From positions 1,426,001 to 1,490,000 of the forward strand of contig NC_013158.1 in NCBI RefSeq assembly GCF_000023945.1: 64,000 nucleotides of DNA, in the 5' to 3' direction. Every line of letters starts with the position of its first letter. Within the stretch, counting starts at the first letter, position 1. Under the pieces are notes generated by a model. It had not been told where the DNA came from and searched no databases. It saw only the letters and a program-made list of their open reading frames with translations. Below, one piece after another: positions 34,039-43,298 of this stretch. Position numbers and translations under genes: made by a program. This DNA is from Halorhabdus utahensis DSM 12940 (lineage in GTDB: Archaea; Halobacteriota; Halobacteria; Halobacteriales; Haloarculaceae).

Positions 34039-34994
34039 TGAGTTCAGACTTACAGGACCAGGACTACACCGACGAGGTCGAACACGGCGAGGAACTCTGG
34101 AACCCCGGCCACCGCGCGTGTGCCGGGTGTGGCCCCGCACTGGCGATGAAATACATCACCGAGGCCGCCGGCGAGAACACCATCATCAGCCAGCCCACTG
34201 GCTGTATGGAGGTCGTCTCGACGCCCTACCCCGAGAGTTCCTGGGGTACCAGTTACATCCACAATATCTTCGAGAACGCGGCGAGCGTCGCCTCGGGCAT
34301 CGAGGCCGCCTACAAGTCCTTCGACCGCCGTGACCCCGATCACCTGGATGTCGAGAAGGAAGACGACGTCAACATCATCGCGGTCGGTGGCGACGGCGCG
34401 ACCGCTGACATCGGCATCCGCGCACTCAGTGGTATGATGGAGCGCGGTCACGACGTCACCTACATCATGTACGACAACGAGGCGTACATGAACACGGGCG
34501 TCCAGCGCTCCAGTCAGACCCCGCTCGGGGCCTCGACGACGACGTCGCCGGCCGGCGAGGTCAGCATCGGCAACGACACCAACAAGAAGGACATGGCCTC
34601 GATCGCGGCCGACCACGGCGTCGGCTACGTCGCGACGGCCTCGATCTCGAACCCCAACGACTTCAAGCAGAAAGTCGAGGAGGCCCTCTCGCGTGACGGA
34701 CCGAAGTTCCTGCACGTCTACTCGCCGTGTCCGGTCGGCTGGAGCTACGAGTCCTCGAAGACGGTGGAACTCGCCGAACTCGCCGTCGAGACCGGGCTGT
34801 TCCCGGTCTTCGAGATGGAGGACGGCGAGATCACGAGCGTGAACAAGATCCGCGACCGCAAGCCGGTTCGCGAATGGCTCGAAACCCAGGGCCGGTTCAA
34901 GCACCTCTTCAAGGACGAGAAGGGCGAGCAAGCCATCGAGGAGCTTCAAGAGTGGATCGACGACCGCGCCGAGGATCTCGGTCTCGACGCCTAA
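34038..34994 (+). CDS. porB: Pyruvate:ferredoxin oxidoreductase beta subunit
   Basis: 318 residues. Cysteines for the proximal [4Fe-4S] cluster appear in CAGCGPALAMKYI and later YSPCPVGWSYE; the TPP-Mg motif is IAVGGDGATADIGIRA followed by YDNEAYMNTGVQRS. This subunit holds TPP and the internal cluster of POR. It ends the porG-porD-porA-porB operon; a chemotaxis transducer begins about 150 bases later. Like other TPP-dependent POR enzymes it is likely oxygen-sensitive, fitting growth by fermentation or microaerobic metabolism. Confidence 0.93.
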   Translation: MSSDLQDQDYTDEVEHGEELWNPGHRACAGCGPALAMKYITEAAGENTIISQPTGCMEVVSTPYPESSWGTSYIHNIFENAASVASGIEAAYKSFDRRDPDHLDVEKEDDVNIIAVGGDGATADIGIRALSGMMERGHDVTYIMYDNEAYMNTGVQRSSQTPLGASTTTSPAGEVSIGNDTNKKDMASIAADHGVGYVATASISNPNDFKQKVEEALSRDGPKFLHVYSPCPVGWSYESSKTVELAELAVETGLFPVFEMEDGEITSVNKIRDRKPVREWLETQGRFKHLFKDEKGEQAIEELQEWIDDRAEDLGLDA

Positions 34995-35142
34995 CACAGC
35001 GACACGACTACATTCTCACCCGATATTTCTGAAGTGGGGTTCGCCGATTCTGACAGGTAGCCGGCCTCTTTTCCGCACAATCCACCAATCTTGAGGGGGC
35101 GTGGTAGAAGAATATATATGCATCATCTGACTAGGTTAGCCC

Positions 35143-36627
35143 ATGGCACGCCCCCTCACGCGAGAGACGCGCGCCGCTCTTGCATTCCAACTGATACATG
35201 CTGTGATACAGGCCGCGTTGCCGTTCGTGGCCCCCCCGACAGCGTATCCGTTCCTGGCAGGTGGCGGTTTCGTTCTCGCGATCGCAGCACTCGCCGGTGC
35301 TTTCAGTACGATCCGCGGTCGGATCGAGTCGCTCGAATCGACGCGGACGGACCTCGAGCGCCGGATCGATGATCTACAAGCCGATCGATCCGCGCTCGAA
35401 GCGGACCGGTCGACACTCCAGCGAGAACTCGCGGACGCGCGCGAAACGATCGAGTCGCTCCGTGCGCAGTCCGATCGACCAGTCGCCGCAGGGACCGCGT
35501 TGACACCGGACGGCGGGACGCGGGTCGGCAACGACGAGGCCGGCGAGTTCGACACGACAGTGACCCAGTACGCACAGACGATCGGCGCGGCCGGCGAGGG
35601 CAACCTGACGGTCCGGTTGCCCGCCGATGCCGATTCCGGGTCGCTGTCGGAACTCGCCGACCGCTTCAACGAAACCGTCGTCGCCTTCGAGCGGACGATC
35701 CGGGCGGCCGACGAGTTCAGCGACGACGTCGCGGATTCCAGTGGACAGGTTTCGACAGCAACCGAAGCCGTCCGGGAGGCCAGCGAGACGATGGCCGACA
35801 GCATCCAGGACATCGCCGATGCCTTCCACGAACAACACGAGCAGGTGACGGGGATCTCCGAGGAGATGGGCCAGATGTCGGCGACGATCGAGGAAGTCGC
35901 CGCCTCCTCGGACGAGGTCGCCGAGAAGGCCGACCAGACCGAACGCCGGACGGTCGAGGGGATCGAGTCCGCGCGTGACGTCAGCGACGCGATGAACGAG
36001 GTCGACGACCAGACAGAACACGTCGTCGAAACCGTCGAGACCCTCGACAACCGGATGGACGAGGTCGGACAGATCGTCGACCTCATCGACGACATCGCCG
36101 AGCAGACCAACATCCTCGCGTTGAACGCCTCCATCGAGGCTGCCCACGCGAGCAACGGCAACAACAACGGCTTTACCGTCGTCGCAGACGAGGTCAAGAG
36201 CCTCGCCGAGGAGACCAAGGAGGCCACCGGCGAGATCGAGAGCCTGATCACCGACATCCAGGATCAGACGACCCAGACCGTCGAGGAGATGCAGACGATG
36301 CGGGAAACCGTCAGTGAGGGCCAGGAGACGATGGACGAGGGTCTGTCAGCCCTTGAGTCGGTCCTGGATCACGTCCAGGACACGACCAGCGGCATCAAGG
36401 AGATCAGCGAGGCGACCGACGACCAGGCTGCCTCCAGCGAGGAAGTCGCGAGCATCGCCGACAGCGCCGCCGAGATCAGCCGCGAAAACATGGAGGAAGC
36501 CGAGAGCGTCGCCGCCATCGCCGAGGAGCAAACGCTGGCCCTCGGCGAGATGTACGTCAACGCCAAGACGCTCAGCATGCGCGCAAAGCAACTCTCGACG
36601 CTGTTCGATCGCTACGAGACGGAATAA
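35143..36627 (+). CDS. Methyl-accepting chemotaxis transducer
   Basis: 494 residues. Two adjacent hydrophobic segments (about 14-31 and 38-53) with almost no external loop place the protein in the membrane without a periplasmic sensor domain. A long coiled coil (residues 55-105) follows, then a HAMP-like stretch and the cytoplasmic signalling domain. The tip IDDIAEQTNILALNASIEAA is the universal CheA/CheW contact region, here followed by HASNGNNNGFTVVADEVKSL. Many Glu pairs are potential methylation sites. Signals may be cytoplasmic or come from an unlinked partner. Confidence 0.9.
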   Translation: MARPLTRETRAALAFQLIHAVIQAALPFVAPPTAYPFLAGGGFVLAIAALAGAFSTIRGRIESLESTRTDLERRIDDLQADRSALEADRSTLQRELADARETIESLRAQSDRPVAAGTALTPDGGTRVGNDEAGEFDTTVTQYAQTIGAAGEGNLTVRLPADADSGSLSELADRFNETVVAFERTIRAADEFSDDVADSSGQVSTATEAVREASETMADSIQDIADAFHEQHEQVTGISEEMGQMSATIEEVAASSDEVAEKADQTERRTVEGIESARDVSDAMNEVDDQTEHVVETVETLDNRMDEVGQIVDLIDDIAEQTNILALNASIEAAHASNGNNNGFTVVADEVKSLAEETKEATGEIESLITDIQDQTTQTVEEMQTMRETVSEGQETMDEGLSALESVLDHVQDTTSGIKEISEATDDQAASSEEVASIADSAAEISRENMEEAESVAAIAEEQTLALGEMYVNAKTLSMRAKQLSTLFDRYETE

Positions 36628-36761
36628 CGCAGACCGGCAAAGGGGTGGCCAAGAGAGTGCGGGTGGTTTCCTGACGGAAAATGTGTCTACAGGGCAGTGA
36701 GTGTCCAGCATGTCGTCAATTGCAAATCTCACCAGATACGCCGGTCTCGACAACGACTCTG

Positions 36762-37943
36762 TCAATCTGGAGTCTCTGACGCATCTCCGCCGGACCCCTG
36801 CGCATCGTCATCGTCGGCAGCGTCTGTCTCAGCTGTGGGCGTCGTGGCTTCCTGCTGTTCGGATGCCTCGTCTGCACCGGCCCCCACAGCGCCGTCCTCG
36901 TCAGCAGCATCCGTCTCGGATCCGGACTCCGTAGCCGTCGGTTGTTCGAGGGGATCAACCTCGTCTGCGTTTGGTTCTGTCGCCGCCTGTTGTTCGTGTT
37001 CGGAGGCATCCGTTTCGCCGGTCTCGACGGCGTCGAGGTTATCGGCGACGGCGGCCATGGCTTCGGCCGCCTCGTCGACGTCTTCGAGGACGCTGTTGGT
37101 GTGCATCCGCATCTCGTTGGACGCCCGTATCGTCCCGTCGACCGTCGCGTTTTCGTGGAGCGCGACGTTTTCGGCGGAGATGTCACCCCAGACGTGGACG
37201 CCAGGGCCGATCGAGACAGTGCCGTTTCGTGTCGTCACGTCACCCTTGATCTCGCTGGCACGTCCCACCGTGAGGTCGTTTTTCGCCCGGAGGCTGCCGA
37301 AGACAGTGGTGTCCCGGCCGACGGTGAGTGACTCGGCACGGAGGTTGCCGTGAAGTCGACAGTCATCACCGATCCGGGCCGGCGCGGAAACCCGCCAGGC
37401 GTCGTCGCTGACGTGTGTCCCGCGGGGGACGAGCAGCGGCTGGGCCTCCCGGTCGGCGTCCAGTGCCGCCGCGAGGACGTCCTCGGCGGTGTCCTCTTCA
37501 CCGATCCGCAGCAAGTGACTGAGATAGACGAACAGGAAGACGATCGTCGGCATCGGGTTTCGGATGACAATCCAGCCGTTGGCCTCGAACCCCTCGTCGA
37601 TATCGACGTCGTCACCGATGTCGAGATCCCCCGCGACTTTCAGTTCCCCGCCGATGTGGACGCGTTCGCCGAGATACGCGTCCTCGCCGACGAGGACGTC
37701 CTCGGCGACGTCACACCACATGTCGAGCCGACAGTCACCCTCGGCCTCGATGTGGCCCTCGAAACGGGTCCGTTCGCCCGCGATGACGTTGTTCCCCCGG
37801 ACGCCGAACTCGACAGTGCTCTGGCCCCCGACGATCACGTCACTGTCAGTGACGAGGTCGTGCTCCTCGACGGTCGTCCCGTCGGGGATTACCAGTTCTT
37901 CGAGCGGCGTCGATCGCAGCACGTCCCTATCTGTGAAATCCAC
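36762..37943 (-). CDS. Polymer-forming cytoskeletal (bactofilin-like, halofilin-type) protein
   Basis: 393 residues. Two beta-helix domains of hexapeptide-like repeats are visible: residues about 35-120 (VLVGEDAYLGERVHIGGELK) and about 185-280 (RLHGNLRAESLTVGRDTTVF), each with periodic hydrophobic residues every five to six positions. A hydrophobic segment at 131-145 (MPTIVFLFVYLSHLL) separates them and may touch the membrane. The C-terminal 110 residues are disordered, Asp/Glu/Ala-rich. Bactofilins polymerise without nucleotide; related haloarchaeal proteins influence cell shape. Acyltransferase activity is unlikely because no catalytic histidine context is seen. Confidence 0.7.
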   Translation of the reverse strand: MDFTDRDVLRSTPLEELVIPDGTTVEEHDLVTDSDVIVGGQSTVEFGVRGNNVIAGERTRFEGHIEAEGDCRLDMWCDVAEDVLVGEDAYLGERVHIGGELKVAGDLDIGDDVDIDEGFEANGWIVIRNPMPTIVFLFVYLSHLLRIGEEDTAEDVLAAALDADREAQPLLVPRGTHVSDDAWRVSAPARIGDDCRLHGNLRAESLTVGRDTTVFGSLRAKNDLTVGRASEIKGDVTTRNGTVSIGPGVHVWGDISAENVALHENATVDGTIRASNEMRMHTNSVLEDVDEAAEAMAAVADNLDAVETGETDASEHEQQAATEPNADEVDPLEQPTATESGSETDAADEDGAVGAGADEASEQQEATTPTAETDAADDDDAQGSGGDASETPD

Positions 37944-38069
37944 TGTATTAAACCCCGACCATGTTCCGAGCCTGCATTACCGCTCGATCGGCCGCTAGTT
38001 GCCGGCTAACGGGGGCTGTAGAATGACGGCTCCAAGAGGCTTTTATCCGGGTGCGTGCAATCTCTTCGT

Positions 38070-38267
38070 ATGACCGCCCTGTCATTCGACGAAGACGGCG
38101 TCGATGTCGTCTACGAGGGAACCGACTTCCGCCTCGACAAGCAGATGATCGAGGACGCAGTAGGGAAGTCCTACCCCGACGTGACGGACCACGAGGTGCT
38201 CCAGCTGGTCGACCCCGAGCCGTCGCTGTCCGGCGAGCCACAGCGGATCGCGGAGATCATTCCGTAG
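38070..38267 (+). CDS. DUF5800 family protein
   Basis: 65 residues from ATG 38070. The sequence (TALSFDEDGVDVVYEGTDF, then LDKQMIEDAVGKSYPDVTD) matches the small haloarchaeal family DUF5800. It is acidic, soluble and without known function. It lies between the bactofilin gene (divergent) and hef (convergent), with its stop about 25 bases from the hef stop. Confidence 0.8.
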   Translation: MTALSFDEDGVDVVYEGTDFRLDKQMIEDAVGKSYPDVTDHEVLQLVDPEPSLSGEPQRIAEIIP

Positions 38268-38293
38268 CGGTCCACAAAATCCGCTTGGCGAGT

Positions 38294-40795
38294 CTACCCC
38301 TCGTACTCGCTGCCGACAACTTCCCGAATTCGCTCGGCAGTTACCTCGCCGACGCCATCGACGTCCAGGAGGTCGTCCTCGTTTGCGGTCATCACCGCTT
38401 GCACACTGCCGAAGTGTTCGAGCAGCGTCCGCGCGATGACCGGCCCCACGTCGGCGATCGACGCGACGACGTACGCCTGCTGTTCGGGCAGCGTCTTCGA
38501 GCCCTTCTCGCCGTGAACACTGATTTCGCGGTCGTCGGTCTCCTGCTCGCGAGTGGCGATGGTCGCCAGGAGGTCGGCCGTCTCGCCCTCGTCTTCGGTC
38601 CGGAGGACGCTCGCGCCGAAGTCGACCGCGAGCGACGCCAACGCGCCCCGAATCGCGTTCGGATGGACGTTGCGCTCCTCGTAGAGTCCGTCACCCTCCA
38701 GAATCACGACCGGCCGGTCGTAATAGCGGGCGTCGTCTTTGACCTGCTCGAACATCGAGCGATCGCCGCCGGTCAGCGTATCGAGGAAGTCCGAAATCGT
38801 CTTGCGTTCGACGACGACGCGATCCGAGAGGACGTAGTCGCCCACGTCCAGGGTCTCCAGGCGGGTCTCGAAGCCGTCGCGACGCGAGAGATCACGCCCG
38901 ATCGAAGCGTCGAGTTCGCGCTGGTCGATGACGACCTCGACTGCCTCCTCGCCGCCGGCCGTCGCGACCGTCCCCTCCTCGTCCGGCTCGGGGTCGGTTT
39001 GCTCCGTGGGTGACTCGGTGGCGTCATCGTCTCCCGGTGCGAACGCGTCCAGGCCGGTCTGGCCGTCGTCCTCGGCGTCATCGGCTGCTCCCTGGACGGC
39101 TTGCTCGTCATCATCGTCGGCGTCTGCCGGGTCGTCAGTCGTCTCTCCGGCACTGTCGGCCGTGTCGTTTCCGGCGGCCGTGTCATCCGAATCCGCGGAC
39201 GCCTCCCCGTATCCCTCCAGCCCCATCTGTTCGCGGAGGTGGCTCTCGATGTCGCCGGCCATGTCCTTCAGCGTCCGGAGTTCGTCCTCCATGCGCTTCT
39301 CGTCCTGGCGGGCCTTCCAGAAGTAGGCCTCGTCGCGGGTGTCCTCGGCGATCAGGACCACGACCGCGCCCTCGGTCTGGCGGCCGGTCCGGCCCTTGCG
39401 CTGGATCGACCGGATCGCTGTCGGGACGGGTTCGTAGAAAAGAACCAGATCGACTTCCGGGACGTCCAGGCCCTCTTCAGCGACGCTGGTCGAGACAAGG
39501 ACCTCGAATTCGCCGGCCCTGAAGGCTTCTAAGGTCTCCTGCTGTTCGGTCTGGGTCATGCCGTCGCTGCCGTCGGTGTCACTCTGGCCGACGAACTTCT
39601 CGACACTGAAATGCTCGCCTAAGAAGTCCGTCAGCGTCTCGGCGGTGTCCCGGGACTCGGTGAAGACGATCACGCGCTCGCCGTCGTGGATGCCCAGCGT
39701 CTCGGCGATCTGCATCCGCGTCCGGCGGAACTTCGGATGGAGGTCCTCGAAGTCCTCGGCCTTCCGGCGGGCCTCCCGGACTTTCGGCGCGCTGATGAGG
39801 CGCTGATCGGCCTTCGAAGCGCCCGACGACCGGGCAGCCTCCCGGAGACGTTCGAGATACCGGCGCAGGCTCTCGACGCTCTGGGTTTCGGCGTAGGTCA
39901 CGGCCGTCCGGAGTTTCCGGACCTCGGCGAGCAGGCTCATCCCCTGATACCCCTCCGATTGGTCGTTGTCCATCAACTCCCGGAGCTTGGCCTGGATCTT
40001 CCGGATCTCCCGCTCGGAGACGTCGGCCTGGGTCGAGGACGTCACCCCGAGTTCCTTCAACTGCGTCATCCGGTCGTGGATGACGTCCTGGAGGGCGTCG
40101 CGGATCTCGATGACCGGTTCGGGCAGCTCGACGCGTTCCCAGTTGACGCTCGTGTTGTGGGTGTAGGCCTCGACGTCGGCGTCCTCGCTGGTCATCACCT
40201 CGACCTCGCGGATGCCGAGGTTGTCACACACCCCGAGGATCGCCTCCTCGTCGTCGCCGGGCGAGGCGCTCATGCCCGTCACAAGGGGGTCGTCGCTGTC
40301 CTCGTGGTAGCGCTCGGCGATGTAGGTGTAGGGGTACTCCCCGCTCGCACGGTGGCACTCGTCGAACGTACAGTGGGTAACCGGCGAGAGATCGATCCGC
40401 GAACCGAGGAGGTCGTTCTCGACGACCTGCGGGGTGGCGATCACGACAGTCGCGTCGTCCCACAGCGCGGCGCGGTCGTCGGGCCGGACTTCGCCCGTGA
40501 AGACGACGATCTCCTCGTCGTCGATCGTGAGGGCTTCGCGGTAGAAATCGGCGTGTTGCTGGACCAGCGGTTTGGTCGGCGCGAGCAGCAGCGACTTCCC
40601 GCCGACCGCGTGGAGTCGCTCGGCGGTCACCAGCAGGCTGACGGTCGTCTTGCCCAACCCGGTCGGGAGGCAGACCAGCGTGTGATCGGCCGCGGCAGCG
40701 TCGGCCAATTGGATCTGGTAGCCCCGGTTCTCCAAGACGCCGGGCTCGAGCAGCGGGCGATCGATAGATTCCTCGGACGCGTCAGTAGCCGCCAT
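38294..40795 (-). CDS. hef: Hef helicase/nuclease (XPF family)
   Basis: 833 residues. An N-terminal SF2 helicase with Walker A CLPTGLGKTTVSL, DECH box (CTFDECHRAS), SASPGDDEEA and helicase C motifs (VSTSVAEEGLDVPEVDL, QRKGRTGRQ) is joined through an acidic linker (about 535-610) to an ERCC4 nuclease domain with the catalytic VERKTISDF, and finally tandem helix-hairpin-helix motifs (DVDGVGEVTAERIREV). Hef acts on stalled replication forks; in haloarchaea it is an alternative to Hjc resolvase. Length and domain order are complete. Confidence 0.95.
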   Translation of the reverse strand: MAATDASEESIDRPLLEPGVLENRGYQIQLADAAAADHTLVCLPTGLGKTTVSLLVTAERLHAVGGKSLLLAPTKPLVQQHADFYREALTIDDEEIVVFTGEVRPDDRAALWDDATVVIATPQVVENDLLGSRIDLSPVTHCTFDECHRASGEYPYTYIAERYHEDSDDPLVTGMSASPGDDEEAILGVCDNLGIREVEVMTSEDADVEAYTHNTSVNWERVELPEPVIEIRDALQDVIHDRMTQLKELGVTSSTQADVSEREIRKIQAKLRELMDNDQSEGYQGMSLLAEVRKLRTAVTYAETQSVESLRRYLERLREAARSSGASKADQRLISAPKVREARRKAEDFEDLHPKFRRTRMQIAETLGIHDGERVIVFTESRDTAETLTDFLGEHFSVEKFVGQSDTDGSDGMTQTEQQETLEAFRAGEFEVLVSTSVAEEGLDVPEVDLVLFYEPVPTAIRSIQRKGRTGRQTEGAVVVLIAEDTRDEAYFWKARQDEKRMEDELRTLKDMAGDIESHLREQMGLEGYGEASADSDDTAAGNDTADSAGETTDDPADADDDDEQAVQGAADDAEDDGQTGLDAFAPGDDDATESPTEQTDPEPDEEGTVATAGGEEAVEVVIDQRELDASIGRDLSRRDGFETRLETLDVGDYVLSDRVVVERKTISDFLDTLTGGDRSMFEQVKDDARYYDRPVVILEGDGLYEERNVHPNAIRGALASLAVDFGASVLRTEDEGETADLLATIATREQETDDREISVHGEKGSKTLPEQQAYVVASIADVGPVIARTLLEHFGSVQAVMTANEDDLLDVDGVGEVTAERIREVVGSEYEG

Positions 40796-40885
40796 CTGTC
40801 CGCTGATTCGTGTCGTTCGCGGTTAAGGGTTCTTGTAGCGCGGTGAAAGTGAAGCGGCCGTCTCCTCGAGTTCCAGCAGTGTCGG

Positions 40886-41533
40886 TCAAACCCCCAGCGC
40901 CGGCAGGTACTCGATGGCAACGAACATCGCGACGGCGGCCGACGGCGCGATCGTGAGGTTGTCGTCGACGACGTACCCACGGATCACCGGCTTGGCTCCG
41001 TCCGCTACGGTCGCCGCCAGGCCACCGAGGATCGCGGGAAGTGGCGGGACGAACGCGCTTGCGATGAGCGTCGTGAGGCCGAACATCGCCAACAGCACCC
41101 ACGTCTGTTTGACGGCCTGGAGTTCGCCCGCACCGAGCAGGCCACTGAATGGATCACCGATCGTCAGCATGAGCATCGCCGGGACTGCCACGGGCGATGG
41201 GTCGAACGGACTGCCAATCAGCGGGTCGGCTCCCGCCGGCGGAAACGCAAATGCAACGACCGTGAGCCCGACGCCGCCCAGGAAGTACGCCGCAAGGTTC
41301 TCCTGTTCATATTCACGGGTGAGCCGATCGAAGATCCACCAGTCGAGACCGACATACAGCCGGACGATCTCGAGACCGAGCGCGCCGACCATCGCGAGGA
41401 CCAGCAACGCCTGGACGTGTCGCCAGGTCAGCTCCGCGACGAACACGTAGGCAAGCGGAAGCACGCTCGTACTCGCGTGGACGAGTCGGCGAGTGACTTC
41501 GTCGTCGATGCGATCGAGGAAAGAGGCGAACAC
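40886..41533 (-). CDS. Dolichol kinase / CTP-dependent polyprenol kinase family
   Basis: 215 residues, GTG start four bases after the glyS stop. About six membrane segments. The C-terminal GAKPVIRGYVVDDNLTIAP matches the CTP-binding signature of the SEC59/phytol kinase family, with TIGDPFSGLLG as the other conserved motif. It would phosphorylate a polyprenol such as dolichol, used as lipid carrier in archaeal N-glycosylation; the alcohol substrate is not determined by sequence. It is the last gene of CBS-glyS-kinase. Confidence 0.8.
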   Translation of the reverse strand: MFASFLDRIDDEVTRRLVHASTSVLPLAYVFVAELTWRHVQALLVLAMVGALGLEIVRLYVGLDWWIFDRLTREYEQENLAAYFLGGVGLTVVAFAFPPAGADPLIGSPFDPSPVAVPAMLMLTIGDPFSGLLGAGELQAVKQTWVLLAMFGLTTLIASAFVPPLPAILGGLAATVADGAKPVIRGYVVDDNLTIAPSAAVAMFVAIEYLPALGV

Positions 41534-41537
41534 GGTT

Positions 41538-43298
41538 TCAGAGATTCTGGAAGGTACTGTCGCCCTCGACGAGGGCCTCGATAGTCGAAGCGAGATCGTC
41601 GGCAGCGACGCGGGTCTGGTCGGTGCTGTCTCGATCTCGGATCGTCACGGTCCCGTCTTCGAGGGTGTCGTAGTCGACGGTCACGCAATAGGGTGTGCCG
41701 ACCTCGTCCTGGCGGCGGTAGCGACGGCCGATGGCCCCGGAGTCGTCGTAGGCCACCGCAAGGCCGTCCGCCCGAAGTTCGGCGGCAATCTCGCGGGCAC
41801 GCTCGCCGAGGCCGTCCTTGTCCATCAGCGGAAAGACACCGACCGTGGTCGGTGCGACCGCGGGCGGCAGTTCGAGGTAGGTTCGCTCCTCGCCATCGAC
41901 TTCGTCCTCCCGGTAGGAATGATCGAGTGCCGTATACAGCGCCCGGTCGATCCCCAGCGAGGGCTCGACGACGTGGGGCATGATGTGCTCGCCGGACTCG
42001 GTGACCTCCTCGATCGCGAAGCCGGTCTGCTCGACCGGGACGGTGTACGCCTCGCCGTCGACCTCGACCGTGACGTCCTCGCCCGCGAAGGCGTCGGGAT
42101 CGTCCTCGGCCAGTGCTTCGAGTGCGTCGGCGACATCGCCCGCCGCCCCGCCGAACTCGGGGCCGAGATAGCCCATCTCCGGATCGACGGTCGGCTGCTC
42201 GACAGTTACCGGGTCGTCGTACTGCTTGAAGATCGTGAACTCCGCCTCGGAGTGAGCGTCGTGTTTCGAGAGATCGTAATCCGCGCGATAGGCGAACCCG
42301 CCGAGTTCGATCCAGTCGGGATCCTCATCCGGGTCGCTCACGTCACCCTCGGCGTCCCAGCAGTCCTCGGAATAGTGGGCGAGTTCGCCCGGCCGGTGCT
42401 GGCGAAAGCGAAAGCGATCCATGTCGAGGCCGATGGCCGCGTACCACTCCGCGGCGACGCCCAGATAGTAGGCGATCCACGGGTCGGCGACGATCCCATC
42501 CTCGACCGCCTCGCCGATCGTCATCTCGACTGGCTCGCCGTCCGCGCGGTCCTGCGCTTCGGCGGGGTAGAACTGCGCGGTCACGTCGGCCACGGCGGAG
42601 AGATCCGGCTCGTCTTCCTCAGGATCGACGAACAGTTCGAGTTCGGCCTGGGTGAACTCCCGGACGCGAAGCAGGGACTTGCGGGGACTGATCTCGTTGC
42701 GGTAGGCCCGGCCGATCTGGGTGACGCCGAAGGGCAACTGGTTGCGGGCGTATTCGGCGAACTGTGGGAACTCGATGAAGATCCCCTGGGCAGTTTCGGG
42801 CCGAAGGTACCCCGGCGAGGAGCTGCCGGGGCCGATGTTCGTCTCGAACATGAGGTTGAACTGCTCGATTGCCTGGCCAGCCAGCCCCGTCCCACAGGTC
42901 GGACACGCGAGCTCGTACTCGGCGACGACCTCCTCGATGCGTTCCGGGGCCAGGGACTCGGCCTCCTCGATCCCGGTCTCGCCGTCCTCGACGATGTGGT
43001 CGGCGCGGTGGGATTGCCCGCACTCGGGACACTCGACGAGCATGTCGTCGAACCCGTCGAGATGGCCCGACGCCTCGAAGACCGGTTCCGGTAGGACCGT
43101 GGGGGCGTCGATCTCCATGTGGCCCTCTTGGATCGCGAATCGGTCGCGCCAGGTCTCCTCGACGTTGCGTTTCATCGCAGCCCCCTGCGGGCCGAACGTG
43201 TAGAAGCCGGAGACGCCGCCGTAGGCATCCGCAGACTGGAGGAAGAAGCCGCGGCGCTTGGCGAGTTCGACCAGGGCCTCGGCGCTGACCGACGTCAT
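41538..43298 (-). CDS. glyS: Glycyl-tRNA synthetase (alpha2 type)
   Basis: 586 residues. A class II synthetase of the archaeal/eukaryotic alpha2 type: YGGVSGFYTFGPQGAAMKRN near the start, zinc-ribbon-like cysteines CPECGQSH and CPTCGTGL, motif 2 in RAYRNEISPRKSLLRVREF and motif 3 near MPHVVEPSLGIDRAL. The anticodon-binding domain forms the last 100 residues. It charges tRNA-Gly. The start overlaps the stop of the upstream CBS gene (ATGA), so both are translated from one mRNA. Confidence 0.96.
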   Translation of the reverse strand: MTSVSAEALVELAKRRGFFLQSADAYGGVSGFYTFGPQGAAMKRNVEETWRDRFAIQEGHMEIDAPTVLPEPVFEASGHLDGFDDMLVECPECGQSHRADHIVEDGETGIEEAESLAPERIEEVVAEYELACPTCGTGLAGQAIEQFNLMFETNIGPGSSSPGYLRPETAQGIFIEFPQFAEYARNQLPFGVTQIGRAYRNEISPRKSLLRVREFTQAELELFVDPEEDEPDLSAVADVTAQFYPAEAQDRADGEPVEMTIGEAVEDGIVADPWIAYYLGVAAEWYAAIGLDMDRFRFRQHRPGELAHYSEDCWDAEGDVSDPDEDPDWIELGGFAYRADYDLSKHDAHSEAEFTIFKQYDDPVTVEQPTVDPEMGYLGPEFGGAAGDVADALEALAEDDPDAFAGEDVTVEVDGEAYTVPVEQTGFAIEEVTESGEHIMPHVVEPSLGIDRALYTALDHSYREDEVDGEERTYLELPPAVAPTTVGVFPLMDKDGLGERAREIAAELRADGLAVAYDDSGAIGRRYRRQDEVGTPYCVTVDYDTLEDGTVTIRDRDSTDQTRVAADDLASTIEALVEGDSTFQNL

